Virus record (IMG/VR): IMGVR_UViG_3300032770_000005
Location: 1-64,000 of that record
From: a virus
Length of the DNA stretch: 64,000 bases
Direction: 5' to 3' (one strand)
The translations under genes and the position numbers were made by a program. The notes under the pieces are model-generated. The model had not been told where the DNA came from. It saw only the letters and a list, made by a program, of their open reading frames with translations, and did not search any database. Below are positions 8,790 through 17,930 of this stretch, one piece after another; position 1 is the first letter of the stretch; each line of letters begins with the position of its first letter.

Positions 8790-10550
8790 ATGGGCACGCG
8801 AGCGTACAAGTACGTCATCCGGGCTCCGGTCTCGAACCGAGAGCTGATCGTCGAGCAGATGAAGGCGGCCCACCACTACCGCAACAAGCTCGTCGAGATC
8901 GAACGCATGCGCCGTCAGGCGCAGAGGGCGCTGCTGTCGTCGGCCACGCCGGTCGCCGAGGCCGAAGCCTCGCTCGCTTCGATCCTCCACGACCTCGAAG
9001 AGGCCGTGAAGGAGATCAAGGCCTACAAGCAGAACAAGCGCGCCGGCAAGGTTCCCGAGGAACTGCGCACGAAGGTCAGCATGCTGCGCGTGCGTCGGAG
9101 GGACGCGCTCGTCGCTCATCGACAGGCGCGGCTCGCCAGCAAGGAGACGCAGAAGACGGAGGCCATGACGGTCGACGCGCTCGCGGCCGACCAGCGCAAG
9201 GCGGCGCGGGCCTCGTGCGGCGTCTACTGGGGCACGTACCTGCTGGTCGAGAGCGCCGACCAGCAAGCGCGCAAGGACACGCCCCTCTACGACGGCGGCG
9301 AGCCGAGCGATCCTCGGTTCACCCCCTGGACGGGCGAAGGTCAGATCGGCGTCCAGCTCCAGCACGGCATGAGCGTCGGCGAGCTGTACGAGCCCAACAC
9401 GCTCGTTCAGCTCATCCCGCACGAACGCATCACGGTGAAGGGCCCGGCCACGAGCAAGCGTGCCGCCCGTCGCCAGTACTGCCATCTGCGGATGCGCATC
9501 CAGAGCAACGAGGCGCGCGATCCGATCTGGGCCGAGTGGCCCATGGTCATGCACCGACCGCTGCCGCCCGACGGCCGCGTCAAGCGGGTCATCGTTCAAC
9601 GGCGGCGTGTCGGCGCACACGAGGAGTGGAGCGTCGTCTTCTCCTGCGAGGCCGACTACCGCCGCATCGACAACGCCCGTGACGGCGTCGTGGGGCTCGA
9701 CATCGGGTGGCGCATGCGGCCCGATGGTCAGATCCGAGTCGGCGCCTGGGCCGGCTCCGACGGGCAGCGGGGCGAGGTCCTGCTCCCGCCGCGGCTGATC
9801 ACGGCGATGAGCAAGCCCGACGAGCTGCGCTCGGTCCGCGACAAGGCGTTCGACCGCGCCCGGGCTGAGCTGAAGCAGTGGATTCAGCAGGCCCCCTACG
9901 TCCCCACCTGGATGCGCGAGCGAGCGCAGTGGGTCGATCGCTGGAAGTCGCCGGGGCGTCTCGCCGGCATCGTCAGGACCTGGGCCGGGCTGCGCTTCGA
10001 GGGTGACCGGGAGATCTACGACCGCATGGAGGCCTGGCGCTACCACGACTTCCACCTCTGGAACTGGGAGTGTCATCAGCGCGAGACGTCAAAGCGGTGG
10101 CTGAAAGACTTCTATCGCGTGGTCGCCCGCGACCTCGCCCGCCGCTACGAGCGGCTCGTGATCGAAGAGTTCGACCTGCGACCCCTGGCGCGTAGGCCCA
10201 TGGTCGAGGACCACGACCCTACGCACCGGCTCACCAACGCCACGCGCCACCTCGTGGCGCCCTCGATGCTGCGCGAGTGCGCGATGCAGGCGTTCTCCAC
10301 CGTCGAGCAGGTCGACGCGACCAACACGACCCGCGCCTGCCGTCACTGCGGCACGATCAACTCCTGGAACGCCGCCGAGGAGGTCACCCACCAGTGCGTC
10401 TCGTGCGGCGCCGTCTGGGACCAGGACGACAACGCGGCAGACAACATCCGCATGCGCTCGGGCACGGGCAAGGTCGTCGGAGGAGAGAGGCCGACAGAGC
10501 GAGGAGGAAGCTGGGCACGGCGCAAGGCTGCTGCCAAGAACGCTGCTTGA
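8790..10550 (+). CDS. Cas12m-like (type V-U1/V-M) effector 1
   Basis: 586 aa. The N-terminal REC-like half starts YKYVIRAPVSNRELI and contains AAHHYRNKLVEIER and a coiled region. It matches the layout I remember for Cas12m (c2c4). The RuvC parts are VGLDIGWR (D304), LVIEEFD (E459/E460) and WDQDDNAADNI (D546). A zinc finger has C517/C520 and C536/C539. DR..W.SPGRLAG and FYRVVARDLARRY are also shared with effector 2. The D-E-D triad appears intact. A CRISPR-type repeat starts 4 bp after the stop. Role expected: crRNA-guided DNA binding or cleavage. TnpB is less likely given the N-terminal domain and adjacent repeats. Confidence 0.82.
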   Translation: MGTRAYKYVIRAPVSNRELIVEQMKAAHHYRNKLVEIERMRRQAQRALLSSATPVAEAEASLASILHDLEEAVKEIKAYKQNKRAGKVPEELRTKVSMLRVRRRDALVAHRQARLASKETQKTEAMTVDALAADQRKAARASCGVYWGTYLLVESADQQARKDTPLYDGGEPSDPRFTPWTGEGQIGVQLQHGMSVGELYEPNTLVQLIPHERITVKGPATSKRAARRQYCHLRMRIQSNEARDPIWAEWPMVMHRPLPPDGRVKRVIVQRRRVGAHEEWSVVFSCEADYRRIDNARDGVVGLDIGWRMRPDGQIRVGAWAGSDGQRGEVLLPPRLITAMSKPDELRSVRDKAFDRARAELKQWIQQAPYVPTWMRERAQWVDRWKSPGRLAGIVRTWAGLRFEGDREIYDRMEAWRYHDFHLWNWECHQRETSKRWLKDFYRVVARDLARRYERLVIEEFDLRPLARRPMVEDHDPTHRLTNATRHLVAPSMLRECAMQAFSTVEQVDATNTTRACRHCGTINSWNAAEEVTHQCVSCGAVWDQDDNAADNIRMRSGTGKVVGGERPTERGGSWARRKAAAKNAA

Positions 10551-10554
10551 TCAA

Positions 10555-11246
10555 AGAGGCTGCGCGGCGCCTTGAAGACCGCGAACACGGAGAAGGAAGG
10601 TGCCCCGATGAACGCGAAGAGTGAGACCGACACCTATGTCTACGTGGCCGGAGCGTCGGCGGAGATCGAGCGAGCCGAGCGGATGATCGCGATCGTGCGC
10701 AGCTTCGCGAAGATCGCGTACGACTGGACGGCGGCGATGCGCCGGCACGGCCCCGACTGGGCGCTGCCGATCGACGTGCTGCGAGGGGAGTTGCAGCGCA
10801 ACCTCGACGCCGTGGACTCGTGCGAGGCGCTGCTCGTGCTCGTGCCGGCGCAGCCGATCCAGACGCATGGCGCGTGGTGGGAGTGCAGCCGAGCGAAGGC
10901 GTGGAACGACCTGATCGCCGGTCCGAGCACAGCGCACGGCCCCGGCGACCCAGGCCAGCCACGCAAGTTCATCCTGGTCTCGCTACCGAACGACAAGACG
11001 CCCTGCCCGGTCTGGCTTCAGTGCTTCGCAGATCACGTGGAGGTTTCGGACGAACTGGCGGCCGCCTATCTGCGCGGCGTGGTGGAGCAACGAAGGGCCA
11101 TCGCCCGATAGCGCGAAGCGCGAGGTAGAGAGGCTGCGCGGCGCCTTGAAGACCGCGACTCATTGTTTGCGTCCTTGAAGCACGGGCCCGCGTGTGCGAA
11201 CGTTTGGGCACGCAGAGAGGCTGCGCGGCGCCTTGAAGACCGCGAC
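10555..11246 (+). CRISPR. Short, interrupted CRISPR-type repeat set
   Basis: Three copies of a ~32-bp repeat lie at 10555-10584, 11128-11159 and 11215-11246. They contain GAGAGGCTGCGCGG and end GAAGACCGCGAC. Arms CGCGG and CCGCG flank an 11-nt loop and leave AC at the 3' end, the same layout as the array C repeats. The last two copies are identical and separated by 55 bp. A gene sits between copies 1 and 2. The set directly follows effector 1 on the same strand. Too few units to be certain of CRISPR identity on their own. Confidence 0.6.
10608..11111 (+). CDS. Nucleoside deoxyribosyltransferase-like protein
   Basis: 167 aa. ATG at 10608 follows an AAGGAAGG ribosome site. The N-terminal TYVYVAGASAEIERAERMI, the central EALLVLVPAQPIQTHGAWWE and the later FILVSL strand resemble the nucleoside 2-deoxyribosyltransferase/TIR-like Rossmann fold, where GxxxE and a late Asp/Glu act. 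This is a fold-level guess. It separates repeat copies 1 and 2, so repeat 1 would sit in its 5' leader. Confidence 0.5.
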   Translation: MNAKSETDTYVYVAGASAEIERAERMIAIVRSFAKIAYDWTAAMRRHGPDWALPIDVLRGELQRNLDAVDSCEALLVLVPAQPIQTHGAWWECSRAKAWNDLIAGPSTAHGPGDPGQPRKFILVSLPNDKTPCPVWLQCFADHVEVSDELAAAYLRGVVEQRRAIAR

Positions 11247-11269
11247 GGTTGACGCCGATTGGCGAACGC

Positions 11270-11617
11270 ATGGCCATCTCGATCAAGCCCGGCCGCTGGC
11301 TCCTCGACTGCTCTCGTCGCAAGACCCGCGGCGCCATCGCGCTCGTCGGCTCCGGCGGCACGCTTCCGAAGCAGTTCGAGACGATGCTCTCGCGCATCGC
11401 TCGCGAAGAGGTCGGGCCCGCCTACCTCGGCAAGGAACGCGGCTCGATGCACGCCGCACTGCGCTCGATGCAGGGCAGCTACGTGCTCATTACGAGCGGC
11501 CGCATCATGTTCGTCAGCGACGCCAAGGGGCTCCGAGCAGCCATGCGCAGTGCAGGCTGGAGCGTGCCGCAGCACGCTCTAAGCACCGCGTTTCCGGCTC
11601 TGTTCGGTAGTGGTTGA
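11270..11617 (+). CDS. Hypothetical protein, 115 aa
   Basis: ATG at 11270 (MAISIKPGRWLLDCSRRK) lies 23 bp after the last repeat; a TTG start at 11249 is also possible. The protein is compact alpha/beta with a Gly-rich loop ALVGSGGTLPKQ. Not recognised. Confidence 0.6.
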   Translation: MAISIKPGRWLLDCSRRKTRGAIALVGSGGTLPKQFETMLSRIAREEVGPAYLGKERGSMHAALRSMQGSYVLITSGRIMFVSDAKGLRAAMRSAGWSVPQHALSTAFPALFGSG

Positions 11618-11642
11618 CTCAACTCACGCAACATACTACCGT
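11614..11642 (+). promoter_or_regulatory. Sigma70-type promoter
   Basis: TTGACT (11614-11619), a 17-bp spacer and TACCGT (11637-11642) precede the HTH gene. The spacer carries CAACTCACGCAAC, echoing motifs near other promoters in the window. Confidence 0.55.
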
Positions 11643-11686
11643 CCGAACCGCTCGCGATGCCAACTGCGAGCGGAGAGGACGAACGA

Positions 11687-12001
11687 GTGACAGCGCCGAA
11701 CGCAATGAAGCAAGCTGGTCTGCTCTCCGTCACGGAGGTCGCGCGCCAGCTCGGGCTTCATCGCACGACGGTCTGGCACAAGATCCGGCACGGGGAGATC
11801 GTAGCGACGCCGGTCACCGAGCGCTTCGTGGGCATCTCGCCGAAGGCGCTCGACGCCTATAAGGCCGAGTTCGTGGGCGTGTATCGTTCGTCGCGCAAGG
11901 GCAAGCGCGTCGCGAACGGCAGGAGCGTCAGTAGCACGAAGAAGTCGACGTCTGTCAGGAAGCCGCGTCGCACCAAGGCGCGGCAAAGGAGCGAGTCATG
12001 A
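11687..12001 (+). CDS. Helix-turn-helix DNA-binding protein
   Basis: 104 aa from GTG 11687, chosen because GGAGAGG lies just upstream; ATG at 11657 is an alternative. SVTEVARQLGLHRTTVWHKI is an excisionase/MerR-like HTH, and HGEIVATPVTERFVGIS follows as a short wing. The C-terminus is Lys/Arg-rich. Likely a transcriptional regulator or excisionase. The stop overlaps the next gene. Confidence 0.75.
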   Translation: MTAPNAMKQAGLLSVTEVARQLGLHRTTVWHKIRHGEIVATPVTERFVGISPKALDAYKAEFVGVYRSSRKGKRVANGRSVSSTKKSTSVRKPRRTKARQRSES

Positions 12002-13092
12002 GCGAGCAAGAGCAGAAGAACGAAGGCGTACCGGCCGGAGCGGAGATCGTACCCGTGCCCCCGAGGCGGGTCACCGATCAGCAGCTCGAAGACGCGGGCC
12101 TGATGATGCCCACCGTGGATCCGAGCGTGCTCCGCGCCGCATTCCAGAAGCGGATGGAGGTCCTGACGTCCATCCTCGATCCGAACCGCGACTTCGTCTA
12201 CACGATCCACTTCGTCGACCGCGAGGGCGGCGAGCAGCGCCGCTACGTCCAGCGGCTCGATCACGCGAGCGAACTCGCGACAGCGACCAAGGGCACGTAT
12301 ACCGCCCATCCGCGCAAGAGCGGCGTGCTGAAGCTCGCCCAGGCGCTCGGCATCGAGTGCCGGCTCATCGAGCGCATCGGCCTGCCGAACGACCCGAGGG
12401 CCGAGTTCTCGTCCGTGCGCTACATGGCGACCCACACCCGGACCGGCCGCAAGGAGGAGGGCATCGGGGCCTGCTATCTCTCGGAGAAGAAGGGCCTCCA
12501 GCGGCACGCGTGCATCTCCCTCGCGGACACGCGCGGCTACACCCGCGCCGTGCTTCGATGCGCGGGCTACGACAACGTGGGCGCCGAGGAGATGGAGTCC
12601 GTCGGCATCAGCACCGAGGAGGTGTCGATCGAGGCGCCTCTTCCCCCCGTCCGGCGCCGTCCGCCCGCGAGCCTCGGCGACGGCGAGCACTACGACGAGC
12701 CCGTCGCTGCGCCGGCGGCCGCTGCACCCGTTCCGGCGCACGCGCACAGGCCCGCGCACGCGTCGCCGCAGCAGGCGCCCGCGACGCAGCCGATGCGTCC
12801 GGCGACGCAGCCGGCTGCGCAGGCCAGCCAGACGCAGGCCCCGGCCAGCCCGGCGGCGGCTGCGCCGGCGCCAGATCCTGTGCCCATCTCGGAGACGTCC
12901 CCTGCCGTGGGCGGCCTCATCACCAACGCCCAGGCTGGCATCCTGTCCGATCTGCTGCTGCAAAAGCTCGGCAGCTTCGATCGCGCTCGTGGCTGGCTGA
13001 AGGAGCGCTTCGGCATCGAGCGTTCGATTCATCTGCCCGAGCACAAGCTGGGCGAGGCGACGAAGGCACTGGAAGCGATGGAGGTACCCTGA
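11998..13092 (+). CDS. Probable recombination/ssDNA-associated protein
   Basis: 364 aa. Residues ~40-215 form a conserved-looking domain. It ends in ISLADTRGYTRAVLRCAGYDN, resembling the ETRAxNRALR element of phage proteins linked to ssDNA annealing or replication. Then comes a Pro/Ala/Gln linker (~230-300) and a small helical C-terminal domain. It precedes a DUF669-like gene and a helicase, supporting a DNA-metabolism role. The family assignment is tentative. Confidence 0.5.
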   Translation: MSEQEQKNEGVPAGAEIVPVPPRRVTDQQLEDAGLMMPTVDPSVLRAAFQKRMEVLTSILDPNRDFVYTIHFVDREGGEQRRYVQRLDHASELATATKGTYTAHPRKSGVLKLAQALGIECRLIERIGLPNDPRAEFSSVRYMATHTRTGRKEEGIGACYLSEKKGLQRHACISLADTRGYTRAVLRCAGYDNVGAEEMESVGISTEEVSIEAPLPPVRRRPPASLGDGEHYDEPVAAPAAAAPVPAHAHRPAHASPQQAPATQPMRPATQPAAQASQTQAPASPAAAAPAPDPVPISETSPAVGGLITNAQAGILSDLLLQKLGSFDRARGWLKERFGIERSIHLPEHKLGEATKALEAMEVP

Positions 13093-13094
13093 CC

Positions 13095-13613
13095 ATGGTG
13101 CAGGTAACGGCGAAGCAGAACGTTCGAGACGCGGTGGCCCCACAGCGGGAGAGCATCCCACCGGGTTGGTATCACGCCCTCATCGTGGCCGCGAAGGGCG
13201 GGATGACTCGCAGCACCAAGGTGGGGCCCAAGCCGCTCCTGACGCTGGAGATCGAGTACCAGATCGTGAAGACGGACGCGGCCTCCGTGATCACCGGTGA
13301 GGACGACAAGAAGTACGCCGGTCGCCGTGTCTGGCAGGCGTACATCCTGGAGGAGATCACCACCAACCCGAGCTGGTCGCAGGGCGAGAGCTTCCGCATC
13401 CAGCAGCTGATCGCCGCCACGCACATCGAGCACGCCTTCGCGGTCGACGGCAGCGTCAGCTTCAACAGCGACCACCTCGTCAACAAGGGCGTGAAGATCA
13501 ACATCAACCAGAAGCTCGGCACACCCAAGCAGCCGAACGACCCCGTGCCGGTGTTCAACAACATCGAGAGGGTCGACTCCATCGAGCAGGTGCCCGACTC
13601 CAAGCTGGTCTGA
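13095..13613 (+). CDS. DUF669-like phage replication protein
   Basis: 172 aa. IPPGWYHALIVAAKGGMTRS, LLTLEIEYQIV and AGRRVWQAYILEE resemble phage DUF669 proteins, which are often found beside single-strand-binding and helicase genes. The position between the recombination-like gene and the SF2 helicase agrees. No catalytic motif is seen. Confidence 0.6.
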   Translation: MVQVTAKQNVRDAVAPQRESIPPGWYHALIVAAKGGMTRSTKVGPKPLLTLEIEYQIVKTDAASVITGEDDKKYAGRRVWQAYILEEITTNPSWSQGESFRIQQLIAATHIEHAFAVDGSVSFNSDHLVNKGVKININQKLGTPKQPNDPVPVFNNIERVDSIEQVPDSKLV

Positions 13614-13623
13614 GCAAAGCACG

Positions 13624-15750
13624 ATGGGCGTCGTTCGTGCACCTGCGGTCGTCCGCGCTCTGCCGCTGCGCGAACTCTCCGACCGGATGTGGACGCCGCA
13701 GCCCGACGGCTCGCCCGACGTGTACGTGACGAGTCAGATCGAACCGTCGGAGCTTGCTCTCGAAGGCATCACACCTGCGTCGGCAGAGAGCGCAGCTCTT
13801 CAGCGGCACCAGCTCGGTTGGCAGACGCCGGAGCTGCGACCGTACCAGCAGGCATCGGTGGAGGCGATCTTCGACGCCTGGGCGGCGGGCAAGAAGGCGC
13901 CTCTACTGTGCCTCGCCACGGGCACCGGCAAGACCATCGTCGCCGGCGAGGTCATCCGCCGGTACTACGAAGCGCACCGGCGGCACAAGATCTGGTTCCT
14001 CGCCCACCGCGAGGAACTGCTCGACCAGGCGCACACGAAGATCCGCGTGTTCGCCCCCATGGTCACGATGGGCATCGTGCAGAGCCGACGCAACAGCGTC
14101 GCCTGCGACGTGACCATCGCCTCGATCGACACGTTGGGGGGCGAGCGCCGGCTAGAGCAGGCGCTCAGCGGCGTGAACCTCGACACGGGACAGCACGCCT
14201 CGCCTCCCGGCCTCGTCATCATCGACGAGGCACACCACACGGTGGCGCCGAAGTACATGAAGGTCATCGCGCGCCTGCGCGAGAAGAACCCGAACGTGCT
14301 GTTCCTCGGGCTCACCGCGACGCCGGGACGAGCCGACGGCACGGCGCTCGACCAGGTGTTTGACACGGTCGCGTACCAGCTCAACGTGTTCCACGCGATC
14401 GAACTGGGCGCCCTCGTCCCGCCCGTGGGCCACAAGATCAACCTCAACGTCGACCTGCGGGTCATCCCTACCGAGAACGGCGACTTCAAGAAGGCTCCGC
14501 TCTCCAAGGTGCTGAACCAGGACAAGGTGCGGAGCCAGGTCTGTACTGGCTACCAACGCTACGGCGAGAACCGCAAGATGCTGGGCTTCGCCGTCGACGT
14601 CGCTCACGCTCACGCGCTCGCCGAGACCTTTCGGTCGGCGGGCATCGCGTCCCGTGCCATCGACGGCAAGATGGCCAAGAAGGAGCGCGACCAAGTGCTC
14701 CGGGACTTCACTGACGCCAAGACGCGCGTGCTCTGGTCGTGCGAGACCCTCACCGAGGGCTACGACGACCCCAGCATGCTGGGCATCCTCCAGGTGCGGC
14801 CCACGAAGAGCCAGGCGCTCTATCAGCAGATCGTGGGACGCGGTCTACGGCCCTCCCCGGGCAAGCTCGACTGCTTGGTCCTCGACTGCGTCGGCAACAG
14901 CGACTCGCACAAGCTCGTGCAGCTCGCGTCGCTCGCCGGCTTCGGCGAGGAGGCGTCCGGCGATGGGCCTGGGCCCGCGGCCGAAGATCCGCCGGTCATC
15001 ACCGCCGCGACCGTGGGGCAGATCAGCGCGACCGAGATCAACTTCCGGACGCTCGCGCGCCGGCGCCGGACGAAGTGGACGTGGCACGAGACGCGCTACG
15101 GGTGGACGGTCTCGCTGCCGAACGTCGGCTACTTCCTGATCAGCTGGATGGACCAGGCCCACACGACGACCAACATCCACTTCCACGACATGCGGGCGGA
15201 CAAGCGCGGCACCAAGCCTGCTCAGCTGAACCACAATCCGCTCGACTTCCAGATGGCCTACAGCCTGGTCGAGGCTGAGCTAGACCGGATGTTCACGGCG
15301 AAGGCCAATCGTACGACTGCGGACTCGCCGGACTCGGCATTGACCATGCCGCCGGAGGTGCTCGATGCGCTCTACGACGAGCAGGGCTCGCTCTTCACGG
15401 GAGAGGAGTTGGTTCGCAATGACGCCGAGTGGCGCACACGGGCCCTGACGAGTCGTCAGCGCCAGCTGCTCGACAGCCTAGGCGTGCGGCTCGATAAGAT
15501 GCCCGCCACCGCCGGCGAGGGGGCAGACCTCGCCACCGTGCTCATCGTCGAGCGCGACGCGAAGATGCGCGAGCCGGCCACGCTCAAGCAGCGGGAGTTC
15601 ATCATGCGGCACAAGCTCACGAGCAACGACGAGGCCGCAGCCATGACCAAGCGGCAGGCGAGCGCGCTCATCGTGCCGCACTTGAAGAAGCTCCAGGCAC
15701 AGCGCCGGACCGAGGGGCACGAGGACTTCGAGGCCGATGCGCCAGATTGA
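13624..15750 (+). CDS. SF2 DEAH-type helicase
   Basis: 708 aa. Motifs in order: LRPYQQASV (Q-motif-like), CLATGTGKTIVAG (Walker A, K103), IIDEAHH (200-205), LTATPGR (motif III), and QQIVGRGLRPSPGK (motif VI). This is the type III restriction/RecQ-like SF2 layout used by phage and plasmid DNA helicases. The C-terminal ~230 residues form a separate domain with no nuclease motif seen. Neighbours are an exonuclease and a primase, giving a replication/repair role. Confidence 0.9.
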   Translation: MGVVRAPAVVRALPLRELSDRMWTPQPDGSPDVYVTSQIEPSELALEGITPASAESAALQRHQLGWQTPELRPYQQASVEAIFDAWAAGKKAPLLCLATGTGKTIVAGEVIRRYYEAHRRHKIWFLAHREELLDQAHTKIRVFAPMVTMGIVQSRRNSVACDVTIASIDTLGGERRLEQALSGVNLDTGQHASPPGLVIIDEAHHTVAPKYMKVIARLREKNPNVLFLGLTATPGRADGTALDQVFDTVAYQLNVFHAIELGALVPPVGHKINLNVDLRVIPTENGDFKKAPLSKVLNQDKVRSQVCTGYQRYGENRKMLGFAVDVAHAHALAETFRSAGIASRAIDGKMAKKERDQVLRDFTDAKTRVLWSCETLTEGYDDPSMLGILQVRPTKSQALYQQIVGRGLRPSPGKLDCLVLDCVGNSDSHKLVQLASLAGFGEEASGDGPGPAAEDPPVITAATVGQISATEINFRTLARRRRTKWTWHETRYGWTVSLPNVGYFLISWMDQAHTTTNIHFHDMRADKRGTKPAQLNHNPLDFQMAYSLVEAELDRMFTAKANRTTADSPDSALTMPPEVLDALYDEQGSLFTGEELVRNDAEWRTRALTSRQRQLLDSLGVRLDKMPATAGEGADLATVLIVERDAKMREPATLKQREFIMRHKLTSNDEAAAMTKRQASALIVPHLKKLQAQRRTEGHEDFEADAPD

Positions 15751-16402
15751 CCACTTCGGCCTGTGGAACGAGCAGCCGATCGTCGTCATCGACACGGAGA
15801 CGACGGGGTTCGTCGCGACGCAGGGCGACAAGATGGTCCAGCTCGCGGCCGTTCGCGTCGAGCGTGGCGCCGTCACGGCTCGCTGGAACACGCTGCTCAA
15901 TCCGGAGCGGCCGATCCCCTCCGAGGCCAGTCAGATTCACGGCGTGTGGGACCACGACGTCTACGATGCGCCACGATTCTGCGACGTGGTCCTGTCGTTC
16001 ATCATGTTCGTGGACGGCTGTGTCCCATGCGCGTACGGGCAGCTGTTCGATCGCGGCTTTCTCCGGGCCGAGCTGTTCGATCTCGGGCTCGCCGACATCG
16101 ATGTGCCGATCGTCCAGTGGCCAAACTGGATCGACCCGCTCGTGTGGGTACGTTCGCTCGACCGGTTCGTCGCCGGCAGCGAAGGCAACTCGCTCGTGCA
16201 TGCGTGCAAGCGGCGCGGCATCGAGATCGCGAACGCGCACAGTGCGCCCGAGGACGCCGAGGCCACTGCGAAGTTGCTCATGCTGCTCGCGCCGGAGATC
16301 GGGCTCTGCACGGCCAGCGAGCTGATCCGGCGGCAGCCGTACCTGAACGATGCCCATCGACGTCGGAGGGAGGCCGCTCGGGCCCAGGGTCGCCCGTGCT
16401 AG
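15737..16402 (+). CDS. DnaQ-like 3'-5' exonuclease
   Basis: 221 aa. VVIDTETTG (D19, E21) is Exo I; the middle has YGQLFDRGFLRAEL (Exo II-like) and the end NAHSAPEDAEATAKLL gives the H...D pair of DEDDh exonucleases. It overlaps the helicase end by 14 bp. Expected to trim 3' ends, for proofreading or recombination. Confidence 0.85.
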   Translation: MRQIDHFGLWNEQPIVVIDTETTGFVATQGDKMVQLAAVRVERGAVTARWNTLLNPERPIPSEASQIHGVWDHDVYDAPRFCDVVLSFIMFVDGCVPCAYGQLFDRGFLRAELFDLGLADIDVPIVQWPNWIDPLVWVRSLDRFVAGSEGNSLVHACKRRGIEIANAHSAPEDAEATAKLLMLLAPEIGLCTASELIRRQPYLNDAHRRRREAARAQGRPC

Positions 16403-16415
16403 CGCGGGGTCGCCC

Positions 16416-17543
16416 GTGCTGACGCCAGCGGACAAGGTCCGTCTGCTGCGCGAGGCGACCCGAGGCGCCTCCGACTGCTACGCGCTCCGGGCGCAGCCAT
16501 CGTGGCGCCCCGTCTACAGCGCGCTGCCCGACGAGATCGTGCTCATGCACCTCAGCGGGGAGGTGGAGATCGGAGCCTACCCGCTGATCCCCAACGGGAG
16601 CGAGCTGCCGCGGGTCTGGTGGATCGCAGCTGACTTCGACGGGAAGAGGCCCGGCTGCAACTGGGAGAGCGACGTCCAACGCTTCATGGAGTACCTCGTC
16701 GAGACCGGTGCGAACATCCTGATCAACCGGTCGCGCTCGGGCCTCGGCACTCACGTGCGCGTGCTGTTCGCCGAGCCGGTGCCGGCATGGATGGCCCGCC
16801 GATGGATGACCGGCTGGCTGGAGGAGTCCGGCGTCGTGAGCGAGTTCGACGAGGAGGTCCCCACCAGCTTCGATCGGCTGATCCCCCCGCAGGACACGCT
16901 CCTCTCGGGCCTGACCCGTGATGGCTATCGGCGACCGGGCAATCTGATCGGAAGCCCGATGCACGCAGGCCTCGCTCGCGCATGCGGCGGCACGCTGCCC
17001 ATCGCGCCCGAGGCGGCCGTGCAAGGCGACTTCGCGCCCGACGGCAAGCACTGGGAGCACCTCATCCGAGCGCTCGATGGCCGCGCGTGGGGAGAGGCCG
17101 AGCTGGCCCGAGCGCTGGCGGACAGCCCGGGCAAGCCCGACCTCGTGCCGCCAGCCGCCGCGCCGTCACATCCGCCGGTGCGTCACCATCTTCCGGTCGT
17201 AGACAGCGACGATGCGATCTACTTCAACCGGCGCTGGTGCGAGTTCTTCGTGATGATGGAGAAGAACGGGCACCAGAGCTACAACATGTGGCTCGCGCTC
17301 GTGTCTCAGCTGCATCGCTTCGGCGCCGCTGGTCGTCAGGCGTTCCACGACATCAGCGCCGTCGATCACCGCTACGACAGCAAAGAGACCGACCGGATGT
17401 GGGACACCACGCAGAACCTACCGATGCGCTGCGACCGCATTGCTGACCGAGGATGGCGCTGTCCGCACCTCGGGACGCGTCGCTGCGCCGGCGCCGTCGC
17501 TCCTACGTACCTCTTCGAGCACGCGCGCTACGAGCCGAAATAG
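16416..17543 (+). CDS. AEP-type primase-like protein
   Basis: 375 aa from GTG 16416, 13 bp after the exonuclease stop; ATG 16350 would overlap it. YPLIPNGSELPRVWWIAADFD contains a DxD metal site, and NRSRSGLGTHVRVLF plus FDRLIPPQD follow, as in TOTE-type archaeo-eukaryotic primases. The C-terminal part has a Cys cluster (RC....RGWRCPHLGTRRC) that may bind zinc. Together with the large helicase-like protein downstream it would prime replication of the element. An 18-bp direct duplication straddles the start region. Confidence 0.75.
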   Translation: MLTPADKVRLLREATRGASDCYALRAQPSWRPVYSALPDEIVLMHLSGEVEIGAYPLIPNGSELPRVWWIAADFDGKRPGCNWESDVQRFMEYLVETGANILINRSRSGLGTHVRVLFAEPVPAWMARRWMTGWLEESGVVSEFDEEVPTSFDRLIPPQDTLLSGLTRDGYRRPGNLIGSPMHAGLARACGGTLPIAPEAAVQGDFAPDGKHWEHLIRALDGRAWGEAELARALADSPGKPDLVPPAAAPSHPPVRHHLPVVDSDDAIYFNRRWCEFFVMMEKNGHQSYNMWLALVSQLHRFGAAGRQAFHDISAVDHRYDSKETDRMWDTTQNLPMRCDRIADRGWRCPHLGTRRCAGAVAPTYLFEHARYEPK

Positions 17544-17546
17544 ACC

Positions 17547-17575
17547 TTGCGAGTTAGTTGGGTGTGTAGTAACAA
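17547..17575 (+). promoter_or_regulatory. Promoter for a leaderless transcript
   Basis: TTGCGA (17547-17552), 17 bp, TAACAA (17570-17575). The ATG of the next gene is 8 bases after the -10, so the message would start at or next to the start codon. Confidence 0.65.
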
Positions 17576-17582
17576 CCTCGCC

Positions 17583-17927
17583 ATGACCGCCAACAACTAC
17601 ATCCGCACGCAGGGTCACAACGCAGGCAAGGAGAACCCCTTCCAGCCGCTCTGGTTCTTCTTCGACGAGCGCGACCACGAGCAGGTCGACGCTGCGCGTG
17701 TCCAGATGCTGGCGATGCGCAAGCAGCGCATGGCGAGCGGCCGCTTCGTGCGCGTCGTGATCTACCGCCCCTTCCACTCTCTCGCGGTGGATGGCGTCAT
17801 CGGCTCGCTGTCGTCCTCGGCGTTCTACGAGGACGAGGACGTCGCCGTGAAGGCGGCCAACATCAAGCCGCCGCCTTCCCTGAGCGCGAACGCGCCGCGG
17901 GTCGTCGGCTCGCTCGACCAGGAGTGA
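17583..17927 (+). CDS. Hypothetical protein, 114 aa
   Basis: ATG 17583 is chosen because the promoter occupies the apparent upstream coding stretch. It contains PLWFFFDERDHEQVDAARV and FVRVVIYRPFHSL. Possibly a small nucleic-acid-associated protein, but no family is recognised. Confidence 0.7.
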   Translation: MTANNYIRTQGHNAGKENPFQPLWFFFDERDHEQVDAARVQMLAMRKQRMASGRFVRVVIYRPFHSLAVDGVIGSLSSSAFYEDEDVAVKAANIKPPPSLSANAPRVVGSLDQE

Positions 17928-17930
17928 CCG

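Noticed and set aside
8790-10550. Effector 1 as an IS605-type TnpB
   Set aside because: No IS200/IS605 ends or TnpA were seen, the N-terminal half matches effector 2 and the Cas12m plan, and CRISPR-type repeats follow directly.
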